Assembly (NCBI RefSeq): GCF_001907975.1
Contig: NZ_CP017834.1
Coordinates: forward strand, 2,501,523 to 2,565,522
Direction of reading: 5' to 3'
Length of the DNA: 64,000 nucleotides
Source: Silvanigrella aquatica
GTDB taxonomy: Bacteria > Bdellovibrionota_B > Oligoflexia > Silvanigrellales > Silvanigrellaceae
The position numbers were made by a program, and so were the translations under genes. This document shows, piece after piece, positions 25,143 to 35,250 of the stretch. Under the pieces are notes generated by a model that was not told where the DNA came from, made no database searches, and saw only the letters and a list, made by a program, of their open reading frames with translations. The stretch's first letter is position 1, and each line of letters begins with the position of its first letter.

Positions 25143-28100
25143 ATGGAAACAAGTTTTCAATACAAACTAAAAAACAAAGTTCGATTTGTCACCGCCACTG
25201 CGTTATTTGATGGCCACGATGCCAGCATAAATATTATTCGAAGACTTTTGCAACAAGCAGGAGCAGAGGTCATACATCTTGGCCACAATAGAAGTGTAGG
25301 GGAAGTGGTTCAAGCAGCCATTCAGGAAGATGTGCATGCTGTATCTGTAAGTTCATATCAGGGAGGTCATGTTGAATATTTTAAATACATGCGAGAAATG
25401 CTTGATAAAGGAGGAAGACCCGATATTAAAATATTTGGCGGTGGTGGCGGTGTTATTATTGCCAAAGAGATTGAGGAACTTCATAAATCAGGTATAACAC
25501 GTATTTATTCTCCTGAAGATGGTTTAAAAATGGGGCTTGAAGGCATGATCAGCGACATGCTTGCAAAGTCTGATTTTCCTTTAGACAGGTGGCCTGAAGG
25601 ACTTGAAAACCGAAAAATATTGGCAAATGATCATCTCCGTTTTGCACGTGCACTTACAATTATTGAAAATGATATTAAACGACTCCCTTCCGAAGTTCAA
25701 AAACAAGTCGAATCTGGAAAAAAAATAAAAGAGAATAAGAAAATAAATAATCCTCCACTTGTTTTAGGAGTGACAGGCACAGGAGGTGCTGGTAAAAGTA
25801 GTTTAACTGATGAAATTATTCGAAGATTTACATTTGAATACCCTGAAAGAAAAATTTGTATTTTTAGTGTCGATCCCTCGAAAAGAAAAACAGGGGGAGC
25901 CTTACTAGGCGATCGCATTCGTATGAATGCCATAAATCAAGAAAATGTTTTTATGCATAGTTTTGCTACTCGTGGAAGTAAAAGTGAATTATCATCTGTA
26001 ACACTTGAAGCCCTTTGTTTAGCGCGGGAAGCAGGATTTGATTTCATTATTGTTGAAACAAGTGGAATTGGACAAGGTGACACAGGAATTTTAGATGTTT
26101 CCGACTTGTCACTTTATGTGATGACAAGTGAATTTGGTGCTGCGACACAGCTTGAAAAAATAGATATGCTTGACTTTGCAGATCTTATCGCAATTAATAA
26201 ATTTGACAGACGCGGCTCGGAAGATGCCTTTCGCGACGTTAAAACAACGATTAGAAGAAGTCGCTATTCCGGAAATCGATCTCTTTCTGAAGAAAATTAT
26301 CCTGTATTTGGAACCATAGCATCTAAGTTTAATGATGATGGTGTCAACGGTATTTATAGAGAGTTACTAAAATTACTAGAAGAAAAATGCCCGAGTATTT
26401 CATGGCAGCCAAGAATACAAATTAAAACATCGAAAAAATCGAGTAATGTAGCTCCTATTATTGCACAAAATAGAACTAATTATTTAAGTGAGATAGCACA
26501 AACGATAAAAGATTATCATAAACAGACTGAAGAGTTAACTCTAAATTCAACCCATATTTTTGCACTTGAAAAAACAAAAAAACTTCTTAATGACTCCTTG
26601 TTAAATGAAAAATTTGAAAAAGAAATAAATGCACAATGGGAAATGATTCCTACATCTGTAGCAAATGAATTAAAATCATGGCAAAGTATTAAAGAAAATT
26701 ATGAAAGTGACGCATTTAAATATGAAGTCAGAGGTAAAAAATACGAAGTTGTTACTTACTCTGTTTCTTTATGTGGATTAAAAATAAAAAAATTATATTT
26801 GCCGCAATCTGAAAATTACGGAGATATTATTAAATTTTTACGCTATGAAAATCTACCTGGAAATTTTCCTTTTACAGCAGGCGTTTTTCCTTTTAAACGC
26901 TCTGATGAAGATCCTAAGCGTCAATTTGCAGGGGAAGGTGGACCCGCCCGCACAAACAATCGTTTTCACTTTTTAACAAAAAATGACCCTGCAAAAAGAC
27001 TTTCTACCGCTTTCGACAGTGTTACTCTATATGGTGATGAACCTGCTAAAAGACCGGATATTTACGGAAAAATAGGTGAAAGCGGGGTGAGCATTGCAAG
27101 CTTGAATGACATGAAAATATTATATAGCGGTTTTGATTTATGTGACCCCAATACCAGCGTCAGCATGACAATAAATGGACCTGCCCCCATTATTTTAGCT
27201 TTCTTTTTCAATACGGCCATTGATCAACAAATTGAAAAAGAAGAAAAATCTAAAGGAAGAAAAGTCACTCCCCAAGAATTTGAGAACATAAAAAAATACA
27301 CATTAGAAACGGTGAGAGGAACGGTTCAAGCTGATATTCTAAAGGAAGATCAAGCTCAAAACACCTGTATTTTTTCCATAGATTTTGCTCTTAAAATGAT
27401 GGGAGATATTCAGGAATATTTTGTAAAAAATAAAGTTAAAAATTATTATTCTGTCAGTATTTCTGGTTATCACATTGCAGAGGCAGGAGCCAATCCCATT
27501 ACGCAACTGGCCTTTACTCTAGCCAATGGATTTACTTATGTAGAATATTATTTAAGTCGCGGTATGGATATTGATGACTTTGCCGCGAACTTAGCATTTT
27601 TCTTTAGCAATGGAATGGATCCCGAATATTCCGTAATAGGTCGCGTGGCAAGGCGTATTTGGGCTATTGCCTTGCGCGATAAATACAAAGCAAACGAACG
27701 ATCGCAAAAGCTAAAGTACCATATTCAAACAAGTGGTCGTTCCTTACATGCTCAAGAAATGAATTTTAATGACATTAGAACAACATTACAAGCTTTACTT
27801 GCCCTATCCGACAACTGCAATTCGTTACACACAAATGCATATGATGAGGCTGTGACAACACCCACAGAAGAAAGCGTGAGACGAAGTATGGCCATTCAAC
27901 TTATACTTGCTCGCGAATTTGGAATGCTGAAAAATGAAAATCCCATGCAAGGCAGTTACTTTATTGAATCTCTGACCAATGCTGTTGAAGAAGCCGTACT
28001 ACAAGAATTTGATAGAATATCAAGTAGAGGAGGTGTATTAGGAGCAATGGAGACACAATATCAGAGAGGAAAAATTCAGGAAGAAAGTCTCTATTATGAA

Positions 28101-28421
28101 ACTCTAAAGCATACGGGCAAATTACCATTAATTGGCGTGAATACTTATTTAAATCCAAATGAAGACGAAAACACAGTTCCACATGAAATACAGCTTTCTC
28201 GAGCCTCTTACGAAGAAAAAAATGAACAATTAACTCGGTTAGAGGAGTTTAAATCAACATACCAAGAAAACGTGCAAAAGGCATTAAAAAGACTTCAAGA
28301 AACTGTTCTTTCCAATGGAAATATCTTTGAAGAATTGCTTTACACTACGCGTTATGCTTCCTTGGGAGAAATTACCACGGCATTGTATGCCGTAGGTGGG
28401 CAATACCGGAGAGCAATGTAA
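25143..28421 (+). CDS. icmF: Fused isobutyryl-CoA mutase (IcmF-type, B12-dependent)
   Basis: A 1092-residue fusion. The N-terminal B12-binding domain (about 10-150) has DGHDAS, with His25 as the expected cobalt ligand. A MeaI-type G-protein chaperone follows, with P-loop GTGGAGKSS near 210-218, VETSGIGQGD and NKFDRRG. The catalytic large domain covers about 560-1050 (PARTNNRF, LYSGFDLCDPNTSVSMT, ISGYHIAEAGA, FFSNGMDPEY). It rearranges isobutyryl-CoA and n-butyryl-CoA and similar acyl-CoAs, using adenosylcobalamin and GTP. The fusion order matches IcmF rather than separate mutase subunits. No B12 riboswitch is visible upstream. The gene appears monocistronic, divergent from murF. Confidence 0.93.
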   Translation: METSFQYKLKNKVRFVTATALFDGHDASINIIRRLLQQAGAEVIHLGHNRSVGEVVQAAIQEDVHAVSVSSYQGGHVEYFKYMREMLDKGGRPDIKIFGGGGGVIIAKEIEELHKSGITRIYSPEDGLKMGLEGMISDMLAKSDFPLDRWPEGLENRKILANDHLRFARALTIIENDIKRLPSEVQKQVESGKKIKENKKINNPPLVLGVTGTGGAGKSSLTDEIIRRFTFEYPERKICIFSVDPSKRKTGGALLGDRIRMNAINQENVFMHSFATRGSKSELSSVTLEALCLAREAGFDFIIVETSGIGQGDTGILDVSDLSLYVMTSEFGAATQLEKIDMLDFADLIAINKFDRRGSEDAFRDVKTTIRRSRYSGNRSLSEENYPVFGTIASKFNDDGVNGIYRELLKLLEEKCPSISWQPRIQIKTSKKSSNVAPIIAQNRTNYLSEIAQTIKDYHKQTEELTLNSTHIFALEKTKKLLNDSLLNEKFEKEINAQWEMIPTSVANELKSWQSIKENYESDAFKYEVRGKKYEVVTYSVSLCGLKIKKLYLPQSENYGDIIKFLRYENLPGNFPFTAGVFPFKRSDEDPKRQFAGEGGPARTNNRFHFLTKNDPAKRLSTAFDSVTLYGDEPAKRPDIYGKIGESGVSIASLNDMKILYSGFDLCDPNTSVSMTINGPAPIILAFFFNTAIDQQIEKEEKSKGRKVTPQEFENIKKYTLETVRGTVQADILKEDQAQNTCIFSIDFALKMMGDIQEYFVKNKVKNYYSVSISGYHIAEAGANPITQLAFTLANGFTYVEYYLSRGMDIDDFAANLAFFFSNGMDPEYSVIGRVARRIWAIALRDKYKANERSQKLKYHIQTSGRSLHAQEMNFNDIRTTLQALLALSDNCNSLHTNAYDEAVTTPTEESVRRSMAIQLILAREFGMLKNENPMQGSYFIESLTNAVEEAVLQEFDRISSRGGVLGAMETQYQRGKIQEESLYYETLKHTGKLPLIGVNTYLNPNEDENTVPHEIQLSRASYEEKNEQLTRLEEFKSTYQENVQKALKRLQETVLSNGNIFEELLYTTRYASLGEITTALYAVGGQYRRAM

Positions 28422-28528
28422 AATTAAACCTCTCATCTTATTGACGAATCTTTCTTTTCTTAAAAATTCATTTAAAATAAATTAGAGAATATTTATTCAA
28501 TTTGTATTTTTATATTTAAAGAGGATTT

Positions 28529-29869
28529 ATGCATCAACACGATAATACTTCTCTTAAAGAATGTTGGAGCAATTTTAAAAGACTTATCTCGCACGATCCT
28601 CCTCTTTTAAGAAAAACAAAAGAAAAATTAGAAGCTCATGATGGGATTGATGAACATAAGAGTTTAAACTATGAAAGCATTAAACATCAAATTGATATTT
28701 ATATTCATAAAAATGAAAATTTAATATTTCTTATTGGCCCTTGGGGATCAGGAAAAACATACTTAATAGAAAAGTACTCTCATGAAATACAAGAGGGAGG
28801 GCTTCATTTTATTAAAAAAAGCTTTTTTGGTATAAAATCATTAAATGCCGCTTATGTTCATCTCCTTGGCATATTTAAAACCGGCTTATTTTTATTTGTT
28901 ATTTATACGGTTATTTATCGCTTTGGTTTCTATGAATCAAACTTTTTTGCACCTCTATTTATTGTATTAAGTCTTATGCTACTTACAAATAGAATGAATA
29001 TCACTTATTCCTTTTATAAATTCATCAGCAGTTTGGTAGATATTTTGATTACAAGTGGCTTTCACCTTGCTATTTTAACCCGCAAGGTATTAGATATGCG
29101 CGATTTAAGAAATTTTAAACATAAGGTGTATATTTTAGACGATCTCGATCGCAGTTCCTTAAAGGATGAAGATAGGTGGGCTCTGCTTGCAAATTTATGG
29201 AATTATAATACAACGTATATTGTGCTTCTAGGTTATTCTGAAGATGATAGAGTAAAAGGAAAGAGCAAACTTGAACTTATTGAATTTTGTGAAAAACTTG
29301 AAGGTAAAATTATTTTTCTTCCTATTGCATGGGAAAGAAATGAAGAAATAATGAATTTTTATTTATCGCAAATTTTTTCAAATTTTAATCTTTCATCTCC
29401 TTTTCAATCACCCATTTGGAATGTCATTTTTACACCAAGAGAGCTTATTAATATTGCCGATCATTTCAAAATAAAATTTGAAGAATATCAAATACGTCAT
29501 AAAGGTTATGAAAATACTGGTGGTATTTTTTTTGATTGCCTTTTAATCCGCTCTTTAATGAATAGATTTATTGATAAAGCAAAAATTATTCATGATCATA
29601 AAATATATTTAATTAAGCAGACACAAAATGATATTCCAAAAGATATTTTAAAATTTTATAACTCAATCAACCAATTTTTAAATACATTGGATTCTTATTT
29701 AGTTAAATTAAATAATTTAAAAGAACAACCCAATTCAGAAATAAAAAACAAGGAAAACCAAGAATTATTAGAAATAATTTTTCTTCACAGTGAAGAAAAA
29801 ATGTTAAAATTTTTTGATGACACGACTCAAATTTGGACTGATAACAATGATAAAAAAGAAATCCCGTAA
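28529..29869 (+). CDS. KAP-family P-loop NTPase (membrane)
   Basis: A 446-residue KAP NTPase. Walker A GPWGSGKT is at 70-77, and two hydrophobic segments fall between Walker A and B (about 118-135 and 140-153), the defining arrangement. Walker B YILDDLDRS is at about 201-209. The C-terminal half is helical with an Asn/Lys-rich acidic tail. KAP proteins are often linked to mobile elements, phage exclusion or membrane-associated signalling; the role here is unknown. The stop lies 23 nt past the start of the downstream aminotransferase, so translation may be coupled. A gaggatt ribosome-binding site precedes the ATG. Confidence 0.85.
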   Translation: MHQHDNTSLKECWSNFKRLISHDPPLLRKTKEKLEAHDGIDEHKSLNYESIKHQIDIYIHKNENLIFLIGPWGSGKTYLIEKYSHEIQEGGLHFIKKSFFGIKSLNAAYVHLLGIFKTGLFLFVIYTVIYRFGFYESNFFAPLFIVLSLMLLTNRMNITYSFYKFISSLVDILITSGFHLAILTRKVLDMRDLRNFKHKVYILDDLDRSSLKDEDRWALLANLWNYNTTYIVLLGYSEDDRVKGKSKLELIEFCEKLEGKIIFLPIAWERNEEIMNFYLSQIFSNFNLSSPFQSPIWNVIFTPRELINIADHFKIKFEEYQIRHKGYENTGGIFFDCLLIRSLMNRFIDKAKIIHDHKIYLIKQTQNDIPKDILKFYNSINQFLNTLDSYLVKLNNLKEQPNSEIKNKENQELLEIIFLHSEEKMLKFFDDTTQIWTDNNDKKEIP

Positions 29870-31196
29870 ACTTACAGATAAACTTCTCTCCCGCCTTGAA
29901 AAAGTCGAATGTCCCGACACAACTTATTTTGGTGAGCGCTTTCCCATTGTCATGAAACGTGGAACAGGAATGTGGGTACATGATATTGATAACCATCGTT
30001 ATCTCGATTTTACAGCCTGTTTTGGAGTTCTTGCTTTAGGCCATCGACCTAAAGTAACACTACAAGCCCTTCGCAAACAAGCGGCAAAACTCATTCATGG
30101 TATGGGTGATGTGCATCCCTCCACTCCCAAAATTCAATTATTAGAACTTCTTGCAAAAATTTCTCCCTATGAAAACGCAAAATCTTTATTAGGTCAAAGT
30201 GGTGGAGATGCCATTGAATCCGCAATTAAAACAGCAATGCTCGCGACAAAAAGAAATAAATTCTTAAGTTTCGCAGGGGGCTACCACGGATTGCAATTTG
30301 CACCACTGACATTAAATCACAGGGAAGATTTTACTAAAGGATTTGAATCCTGGATTGAAGGGAAAAGTTATTGTCTTCCGTTTCCTTATTTTAAAGGAGA
30401 AATTTCTTCTACTACAGAAAACTTATCTCACGAACTTCTATTAAATAAACACCAATTGCAGCAACCCGAAAAAGTTTTAGAAATTCTTGAAAAAGAATTA
30501 AAGAAAAAAGAATATGCTGCTCTTATTTTAGAACCCATTCAGGGACGTGGCGGAAAAAGAGGATTTTCGGCAGATTTTTTAAAACAATGTCAGTTTTTAT
30601 GCAAAAAATATGGGACATTAATTATTTTTGATGAAATTTATACCGGATTTGGCCGGACTGGAAAAATGTTTGCCTATGAACATTATAATGTAATTCCCGA
30701 TCTTCTCTGCGTAGGAAAAGCCATGGGAGGTGGCTTGCCCATTAGCGCGTGCATTGGAAATATTATGGATGTTTGGGAAAAATCAAAAGGTGAAGCAAGA
30801 CAAACGCAAACATTTTTGGGAAATCCCCTCGCCTGTTACGTTGCCACCGAAACCATAAAATCAATTGAAAATCATTTACCTACATTTCAAGCGGAATTAA
30901 ATAAAATTGATCGTGAATTTATAAAATTTACCGAAGTTATGAACTCAAATAAATTATCCGAAAAATTTCCTTTCCAAATCCGCGGCAAAGGTTTTATGCG
31001 CGGTATTTGGTTTTATAATCAAGAGGAAGCATTTTGTGTTCCTTTAATGGAAAATTTATTAGAAAATGGTTTTATTGTGCTACCCGAAGGTCCACGAGCA
31101 GATGTTCTTTCACTCACACCGCCACTCATAGCAACGGCCTCTCATTACAAAAAAATACTAAATGCTCTTCCTCGGATGTTGGAAAATTTTAAGTAA
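29847..31196 (+). CDS. Class III PLP-dependent aminotransferase
   Basis: A 449-residue aminotransferase. Landmarks are the YLDFTACFG N-terminal motif, GQSGGDAIESAIKTA, FDEIYTGFGRTG with the PLP-binding Asp, and CVGKAMGGG with the Schiff-base Lys. The acceptor is likely a 2-oxo acid, with a donor such as an omega-amino or diamine compound; the exact substrate cannot be read. It overlaps the KAP gene by 23 nt. The start at 29847 is preferred to 29814, but no strong ribosome-binding site is visible, in line with coupling. It is followed by the sucrase/ferredoxin-like gene 27 nt away. Confidence 0.88.
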   Translation: MIKKKSRKLTDKLLSRLEKVECPDTTYFGERFPIVMKRGTGMWVHDIDNHRYLDFTACFGVLALGHRPKVTLQALRKQAAKLIHGMGDVHPSTPKIQLLELLAKISPYENAKSLLGQSGGDAIESAIKTAMLATKRNKFLSFAGGYHGLQFAPLTLNHREDFTKGFESWIEGKSYCLPFPYFKGEISSTTENLSHELLLNKHQLQQPEKVLEILEKELKKKEYAALILEPIQGRGGKRGFSADFLKQCQFLCKKYGTLIIFDEIYTGFGRTGKMFAYEHYNVIPDLLCVGKAMGGGLPISACIGNIMDVWEKSKGEARQTQTFLGNPLACYVATETIKSIENHLPTFQAELNKIDREFIKFTEVMNSNKLSEKFPFQIRGKGFMRGIWFYNQEEAFCVPLMENLLENGFIVLPEGPRADVLSLTPPLIATASHYKKILNALPRMLENFK

Positions 31197-31223
31197 AAAT
31201 ATTATTTTAAATGAGGAAAAACA

Positions 31224-32186
31224 ATGTCAACTGAAACCCCATGCTCCCTGCAAACAAAATCAAGTGGTGAAAATATAATTTGTTCTGTTGCTAAATTACA
31301 TGCCCAAATTGCAATTGAATTGAAAGAACCCTGGGCTTCTATTCCTATGAAATCAGAATATTATCCTGAAGAATTGCAATCTTTGCTTCCTGAAATAGGA
31401 AGATTAAAATTAGAAGTGGGTTTAAATTATTTTGCAAAAAATGAATTGTCTATTCATAATCACACTCGCATTTTTATCTTTAAAAATAATGGAAATGAGT
31501 TTGAAGATTTTCATAAAATAGAATTACTCTTTTCAAATGAAAACTTGAAGAGCATTATCCCGCAAATTTTGGAATATTTAAAATCCAATATTAATAACTT
31601 TAAAAAAGAAAATATAATAGACAGTCAAAACACAAAGGAATTATTTATCTGCGTGCATGGAGAAAGAGATCATTGCTGTGGAAAATATGGGATAGAGTTG
31701 CACAATAATTTTCATAAAAAAGTGGGACAATATAAAAATAGCTCATTTCGCGTGTGGAAGTCATCACATATTGGTGGCCATCGCTATGCGCCTACATTTT
31801 ATGAAGCCCCTGCCATGCGCTGGTATGGTTTATTTAATATCAATGACATTGATGACTATTTAAATCGTTCAGATTCTAAATTTCAAATTAAAAATAATTA
31901 CCGTGGTATGAGCGGAATTTTGAATAAATATGCTTTGCTTGCCGAAAATGAGTTATTTAAAAAACACTCCTGGCAGTGGCTAGAAGCAACTGAAAAAAAA
32001 TATGAGATAATAAATATAAATAAGAATGAAGAAGTAGAAGTAAATTTTTATTACAAAATGAAAAAATCAGAAAATATACTAAAATCAAAAATTCATATTC
32101 AATTTGAAAAAGTAGCAGAAAACATAGCAAGCTGTGGTAGCATCGATAAAAAATCAGTGAGACAATATATTGTCTCCGAAATTTAA
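31224..32186 (+). CDS. Sucrase/ferredoxin-like (Apd1-type) thioredoxin-fold Fe-S protein
   Basis: A 320-residue protein of the Suc_Fer-like family, with the thioredoxin-like ferredoxin signature CVHGERDHCCGKYG (Cys143, Cys151, Cys152) and SHIGGHRYAPT (His182, His186). The Cys/His set is expected to hold a [2Fe-2S] cluster with mixed ligands, as in yeast Apd1. Function in bacteria is poorly defined; a redox role is inferred. It is co-directional with the aminotransferase, with a 27-nt gap, so probably one operon. A gaggaa ribosome-binding site precedes the ATG. The N-terminal 130 residues are less conserved. Confidence 0.82.
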   Translation: MSTETPCSLQTKSSGENIICSVAKLHAQIAIELKEPWASIPMKSEYYPEELQSLLPEIGRLKLEVGLNYFAKNELSIHNHTRIFIFKNNGNEFEDFHKIELLFSNENLKSIIPQILEYLKSNINNFKKENIIDSQNTKELFICVHGERDHCCGKYGIELHNNFHKKVGQYKNSSFRVWKSSHIGGHRYAPTFYEAPAMRWYGLFNINDIDDYLNRSDSKFQIKNNYRGMSGILNKYALLAENELFKKHSWQWLEATEKKYEIININKNEEVEVNFYYKMKKSENILKSKIHIQFEKVAENIASCGSIDKKSVRQYIVSEI

Positions 32187-32199
32187 TTTATAATATAAA

Positions 32200-32808
32200 T
32201 CACATGCCGTTGGGAAAAGTTTTATAATCGATTTTTCCACTTTCTCGAACGCTTTTTAATGCCTTCGCATATTCAATTAAAATATTTAAGGTATAAGTAA
32301 TTCTTTGTCTAATTGCTTCATCTGCAGGACTTTCAGGTGCATCATTATTCAAAACATGAGTGCAATCTCTAATAATAAGATGCTCTGGAATATAACAAAT
32401 TCTTGAATTTTTATAACCGCTGGTTCTTAATTCATTAATGGGATAGGCACCACTCCCACCAGCTGAAACAGAAACGATAAGACCTGGTTTGTGACCAACT
32501 TCTTTCGCCGAGGTTAAAAGTAACAAATTTTTTAATCCTGCAGGAACCATACCATGCCATTCCGGAGTAACAACAATAATGCCATCTGCAGATTGCAATT
32601 CCGTAGCAATAGGATTCCATACCTTATTCCATTTTTGGCTTTCGAGATTAAAAAACTCTTCATCCATTAACGGAATAGGATTTTCATTTAATGTTACTAA
32701 GTGAGTTGTAACAGCTAGTTTTTTTGTTAATTCATTCATCAAATAGCGTGATATTTTTTCAGATTGAGAATTTTTTCTATGACTTCCAGATATAATTGAA
32801 ATTTTCAT
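32200..32808 (-). CDS. NADPH-dependent FMN reductase family oxidoreductase
   Basis: A 202-residue flavodoxin-fold protein. The N-terminal phosphate-binding loop ISGSHRKNSQSEK is followed by the DGIIVVTPEWHGMVPAGLKNLL active-site segment and LIVSVSAGGSGAYP. Members reduce FMN, quinones or azo compounds with NAD(P)H. Convergent with the upstream operon (13-nt gap). The start ATG 32808 follows a gagaga-like weak ribosome-binding site. It is complete, of normal length. Confidence 0.87.
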   Translation of the reverse strand: MKISIISGSHRKNSQSEKISRYLMNELTKKLAVTTHLVTLNENPIPLMDEEFFNLESQKWNKVWNPIATELQSADGIIVVTPEWHGMVPAGLKNLLLLTSAKEVGHKPGLIVSVSAGGSGAYPINELRTSGYKNSRICYIPEHLIIRDCTHVLNNDAPESPADEAIRQRITYTLNILIEYAKALKSVRESGKIDYKTFPNGM

Positions 32809-32887
32809 TTTTTCTCTCAGTAATGGGTTTGAATTTAAAAAAGTTATACATAAAAAGTATGTTATAACAGTGATGAATAATATAATA

Positions 32888-33796
32888 TTATTTTAGAAAT
32901 TCAAGCAATGAGGGCGTGAGCATTTTAGAACTTGCCTGTAATGTAAAATTAAGTGCCGATTCTGCTCTGCGCAAATCGATAGCTGATTTTACCATATCAG
33001 CACCTTCCAAATTATTATTATCATTATGGAGTTGCGCTTCTCCGCGATCAAGACGTTCCGAAACATCCTCTAAGGCATTACGACGAGCACCTAAAGAAGC
33101 AGTTGCCGTAACAACAGAATTCATGGCAGCATCCATATCTACCATGGATTGATGCAACTTATCCCTATCCCATGTATATAACGAGTCATACATATTTTCT
33201 AGAATTTTAACTAAAGGAGGACGCTTTCCTTCTAATCCACCAGGCACATCGAAAACACTTCTTCCATTCACATTAATAGGCCTAAAACTATCCTCATCTA
33301 CTTGAACAAAGATAAATCCATCATCACCTAAATAATGCCCATCGGGAGAAACAGGAGGTTGAGTTGTTTGAAATCCACCAAATACATATTTGTCACCATA
33401 CGTCGTGTTACCTAAAATAATCACATGATTTAATATTTGTCTAATTTCTTCAGCTACTGCTTTTTGCGCAGGTTCATCATAAATATTATTAGATTGTTGA
33501 ATTGAAAGTTCTTTTGCGCGAATTAAGGAATCATATATTGAAGTCAAGGCATCTTCTGTTTTTGCTAAATATCCTCTTCCAAAATCGAGGGATTTTCTAT
33601 ATTGATCTAAGTTTGTAATGCGTGTTCTGTTACGTAACACACGAATCGTTGCAACAGGATCGTCACTAATTCTTTTTAGTTTTCTTGCAGAAATAGCAGT
33701 ATCATTCACATCATCTGCTATGCTTTTCACATTTCCAATACGATCCAACGTTGTGCCGTATCTATATTGTTCAGAAATTCTAGGTTGTAGTGCCAT
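32888..33796 (-). CDS. flgL: Flagellar hook-filament junction protein FlgL
   Basis: A 302-residue flagellin-like protein. The N-terminal coiled-coil helix pattern carries RISDDPVATIRVLRNRTRI and the C-terminal helix SAIDLRRAESALNFTLQASSKML, both typical of HAP3. It connects hook and filament with FlgK and is exported through the flagellar type III system, so it has no signal peptide. It is the last gene of flgM-flgN-flgK-flgL, 25 nt after flgK. An aggtgat ribosome-binding site precedes the ATG. Confidence 0.93.
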   Translation of the reverse strand: MALQPRISEQYRYGTTLDRIGNVKSIADDVNDTAISARKLKRISDDPVATIRVLRNRTRITNLDQYRKSLDFGRGYLAKTEDALTSIYDSLIRAKELSIQQSNNIYDEPAQKAVAEEIRQILNHVIILGNTTYGDKYVFGGFQTTQPPVSPDGHYLGDDGFIFVQVDEDSFRPINVNGRSVFDVPGGLEGKRPPLVKILENMYDSLYTWDRDKLHQSMVDMDAAMNSVVTATASLGARRNALEDVSERLDRGEAQLHNDNNNLEGADMVKSAIDLRRAESALNFTLQASSKMLTPSLLEFLK

Positions 33797-33821
33797 AGTA
33801 TCACCTCAACAATAAATAAAA

Positions 33822-35249
33822 TTATCTTTTTAGATCGAGTACTGTTTTGTACATTTCATCCGCTGTTGTGACAATTCTCGAACTTGCCGTAAATAAATGC
33901 TGATACTTTAAAAGATTTGCTGCTTCATCGTCTAAAGAAACACCAGCCACACTTTCACGTTGTGCTTTTAGCCTGTCAAAAACAATTTGAGCAGCAGTTG
34001 CTTCTTCCTTTGTTTTTAAAGCCGAAATGCCGAGCTTGCTAATCATTTTATCGTACACACCTGTTACTGTAGTTGTTTTATCATCAAATAAAGGTTCATA
34101 AAAGAGTTTGACAAGTTGATTTGCGACAACGTTATCACCAGGAGTCATTGTTGACATTGCGGCACCAATTGCATTGGGATTGTAAACAATACCTAAGGAA
34201 ACACTAATATCCTGTGCTGGCTCTCCCGGGCCATCAAGTCCATCAAAAAAAGCTCTTCCATTGGTTTCACGCATGTCATTTATTCCATATCCTTTTTCAT
34301 GAATGGCGTTAAATGAATCTGCAAAACCTTTAGCTAAACCGTTTACTTCATCTCTTAATCCTTGTGCATATTTATCACGAATTTGTAATAATGCTCCCAT
34401 TTTTCCTGTTTTAATATTATGAGTCATATCAAAGTAACGTTCTTTTTCAAATTCGGATACCAAAATATCGGGCTGATGATTGGGTGTATAAACATCATCA
34501 ATGACAAAACGTGAAGCAAGGCTTCCCTCAACTAACAAACATTCAGCAGGGCCACGAATAGTCATTTGATCGTTATTATCTTTATAAGGATTAATATCTA
34601 CAATACTCCCTATTTCTTTAACAAGTTTATCACGCCTGTCTTCAAGATCATTTACATCAGAAGGACTTGCTGCTCCCATTTCACGAATTTGTCCATTTAA
34701 TTTTGCTACTTCAGCAATTTTTTGATTTACTAACTTAATATTTTGTCTTATTTCCTCATTGGCATCAGTCTGAACTTGAACAATATTGGCATGGGTTGAA
34801 TTAAAAGATTGCGCTAGCCCCTTCCCACTTTCAATAGTATTAATACGTACAGAAGGTTCTTCTGGAAAATTTGCCAATTCCCTTATGGAATTTGTAAAGC
34901 TTGTAAAACGATCGCGAATGGTGGAAGTTAAATCGGGATTAAAAAAACTTTCTAACTTTTTTAATCCTTCGGACAAGGTTTCGGTACGACTTTGCACTTG
35001 AACTTCACGACGCAACTGACCTTCGATAAATTTGTCATGCGCCCTTCGAATATTTTGTATACGAGCGCCATCTCCAAATATTTGCAAACCATATTCTATA
35101 GGCCATTTTGTCTCTAAGTTAACAATTTGTCTGCTATAGCCTGGTGTTTGGGCATTGGAAATATTATGCCCTGTGACATCGACTCCCACCCTTGAATTTT
35201 GTAAGGACTCACTTCCCATATTCAAAATGTGGTTTAATGTTGCAACCAT
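33822..35249 (-). CDS. flgK: Flagellar hook-associated protein FlgK
   Basis: A 475-residue HAP1. The N-terminal motif GVDVTGHNISNAQTPGYSRQ is diagnostic, and the C-terminal helix LLKYQHLFTASSRIVTTADEM is the usual D0 segment. It is a little short compared with 550-residue enterobacterial forms, so variable domains are reduced. Its start lies 1 nt from the flgN stop, so translation is coupled with its own chaperone. Secreted by the flagellar export apparatus and sits between hook and filament. Confidence 0.95.
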   Translation of the reverse strand: MVATLNHILNMGSESLQNSRVGVDVTGHNISNAQTPGYSRQIVNLETKWPIEYGLQIFGDGARIQNIRRAHDKFIEGQLRREVQVQSRTETLSEGLKKLESFFNPDLTSTIRDRFTSFTNSIRELANFPEEPSVRINTIESGKGLAQSFNSTHANIVQVQTDANEEIRQNIKLVNQKIAEVAKLNGQIREMGAASPSDVNDLEDRRDKLVKEIGSIVDINPYKDNNDQMTIRGPAECLLVEGSLASRFVIDDVYTPNHQPDILVSEFEKERYFDMTHNIKTGKMGALLQIRDKYAQGLRDEVNGLAKGFADSFNAIHEKGYGINDMRETNGRAFFDGLDGPGEPAQDISVSLGIVYNPNAIGAAMSTMTPGDNVVANQLVKLFYEPLFDDKTTTVTGVYDKMISKLGISALKTKEEATAAQIVFDRLKAQRESVAGVSLDDEAANLLKYQHLFTASSRIVTTADEMYKTVLDLKR

Positions 35250-35250
35250 T

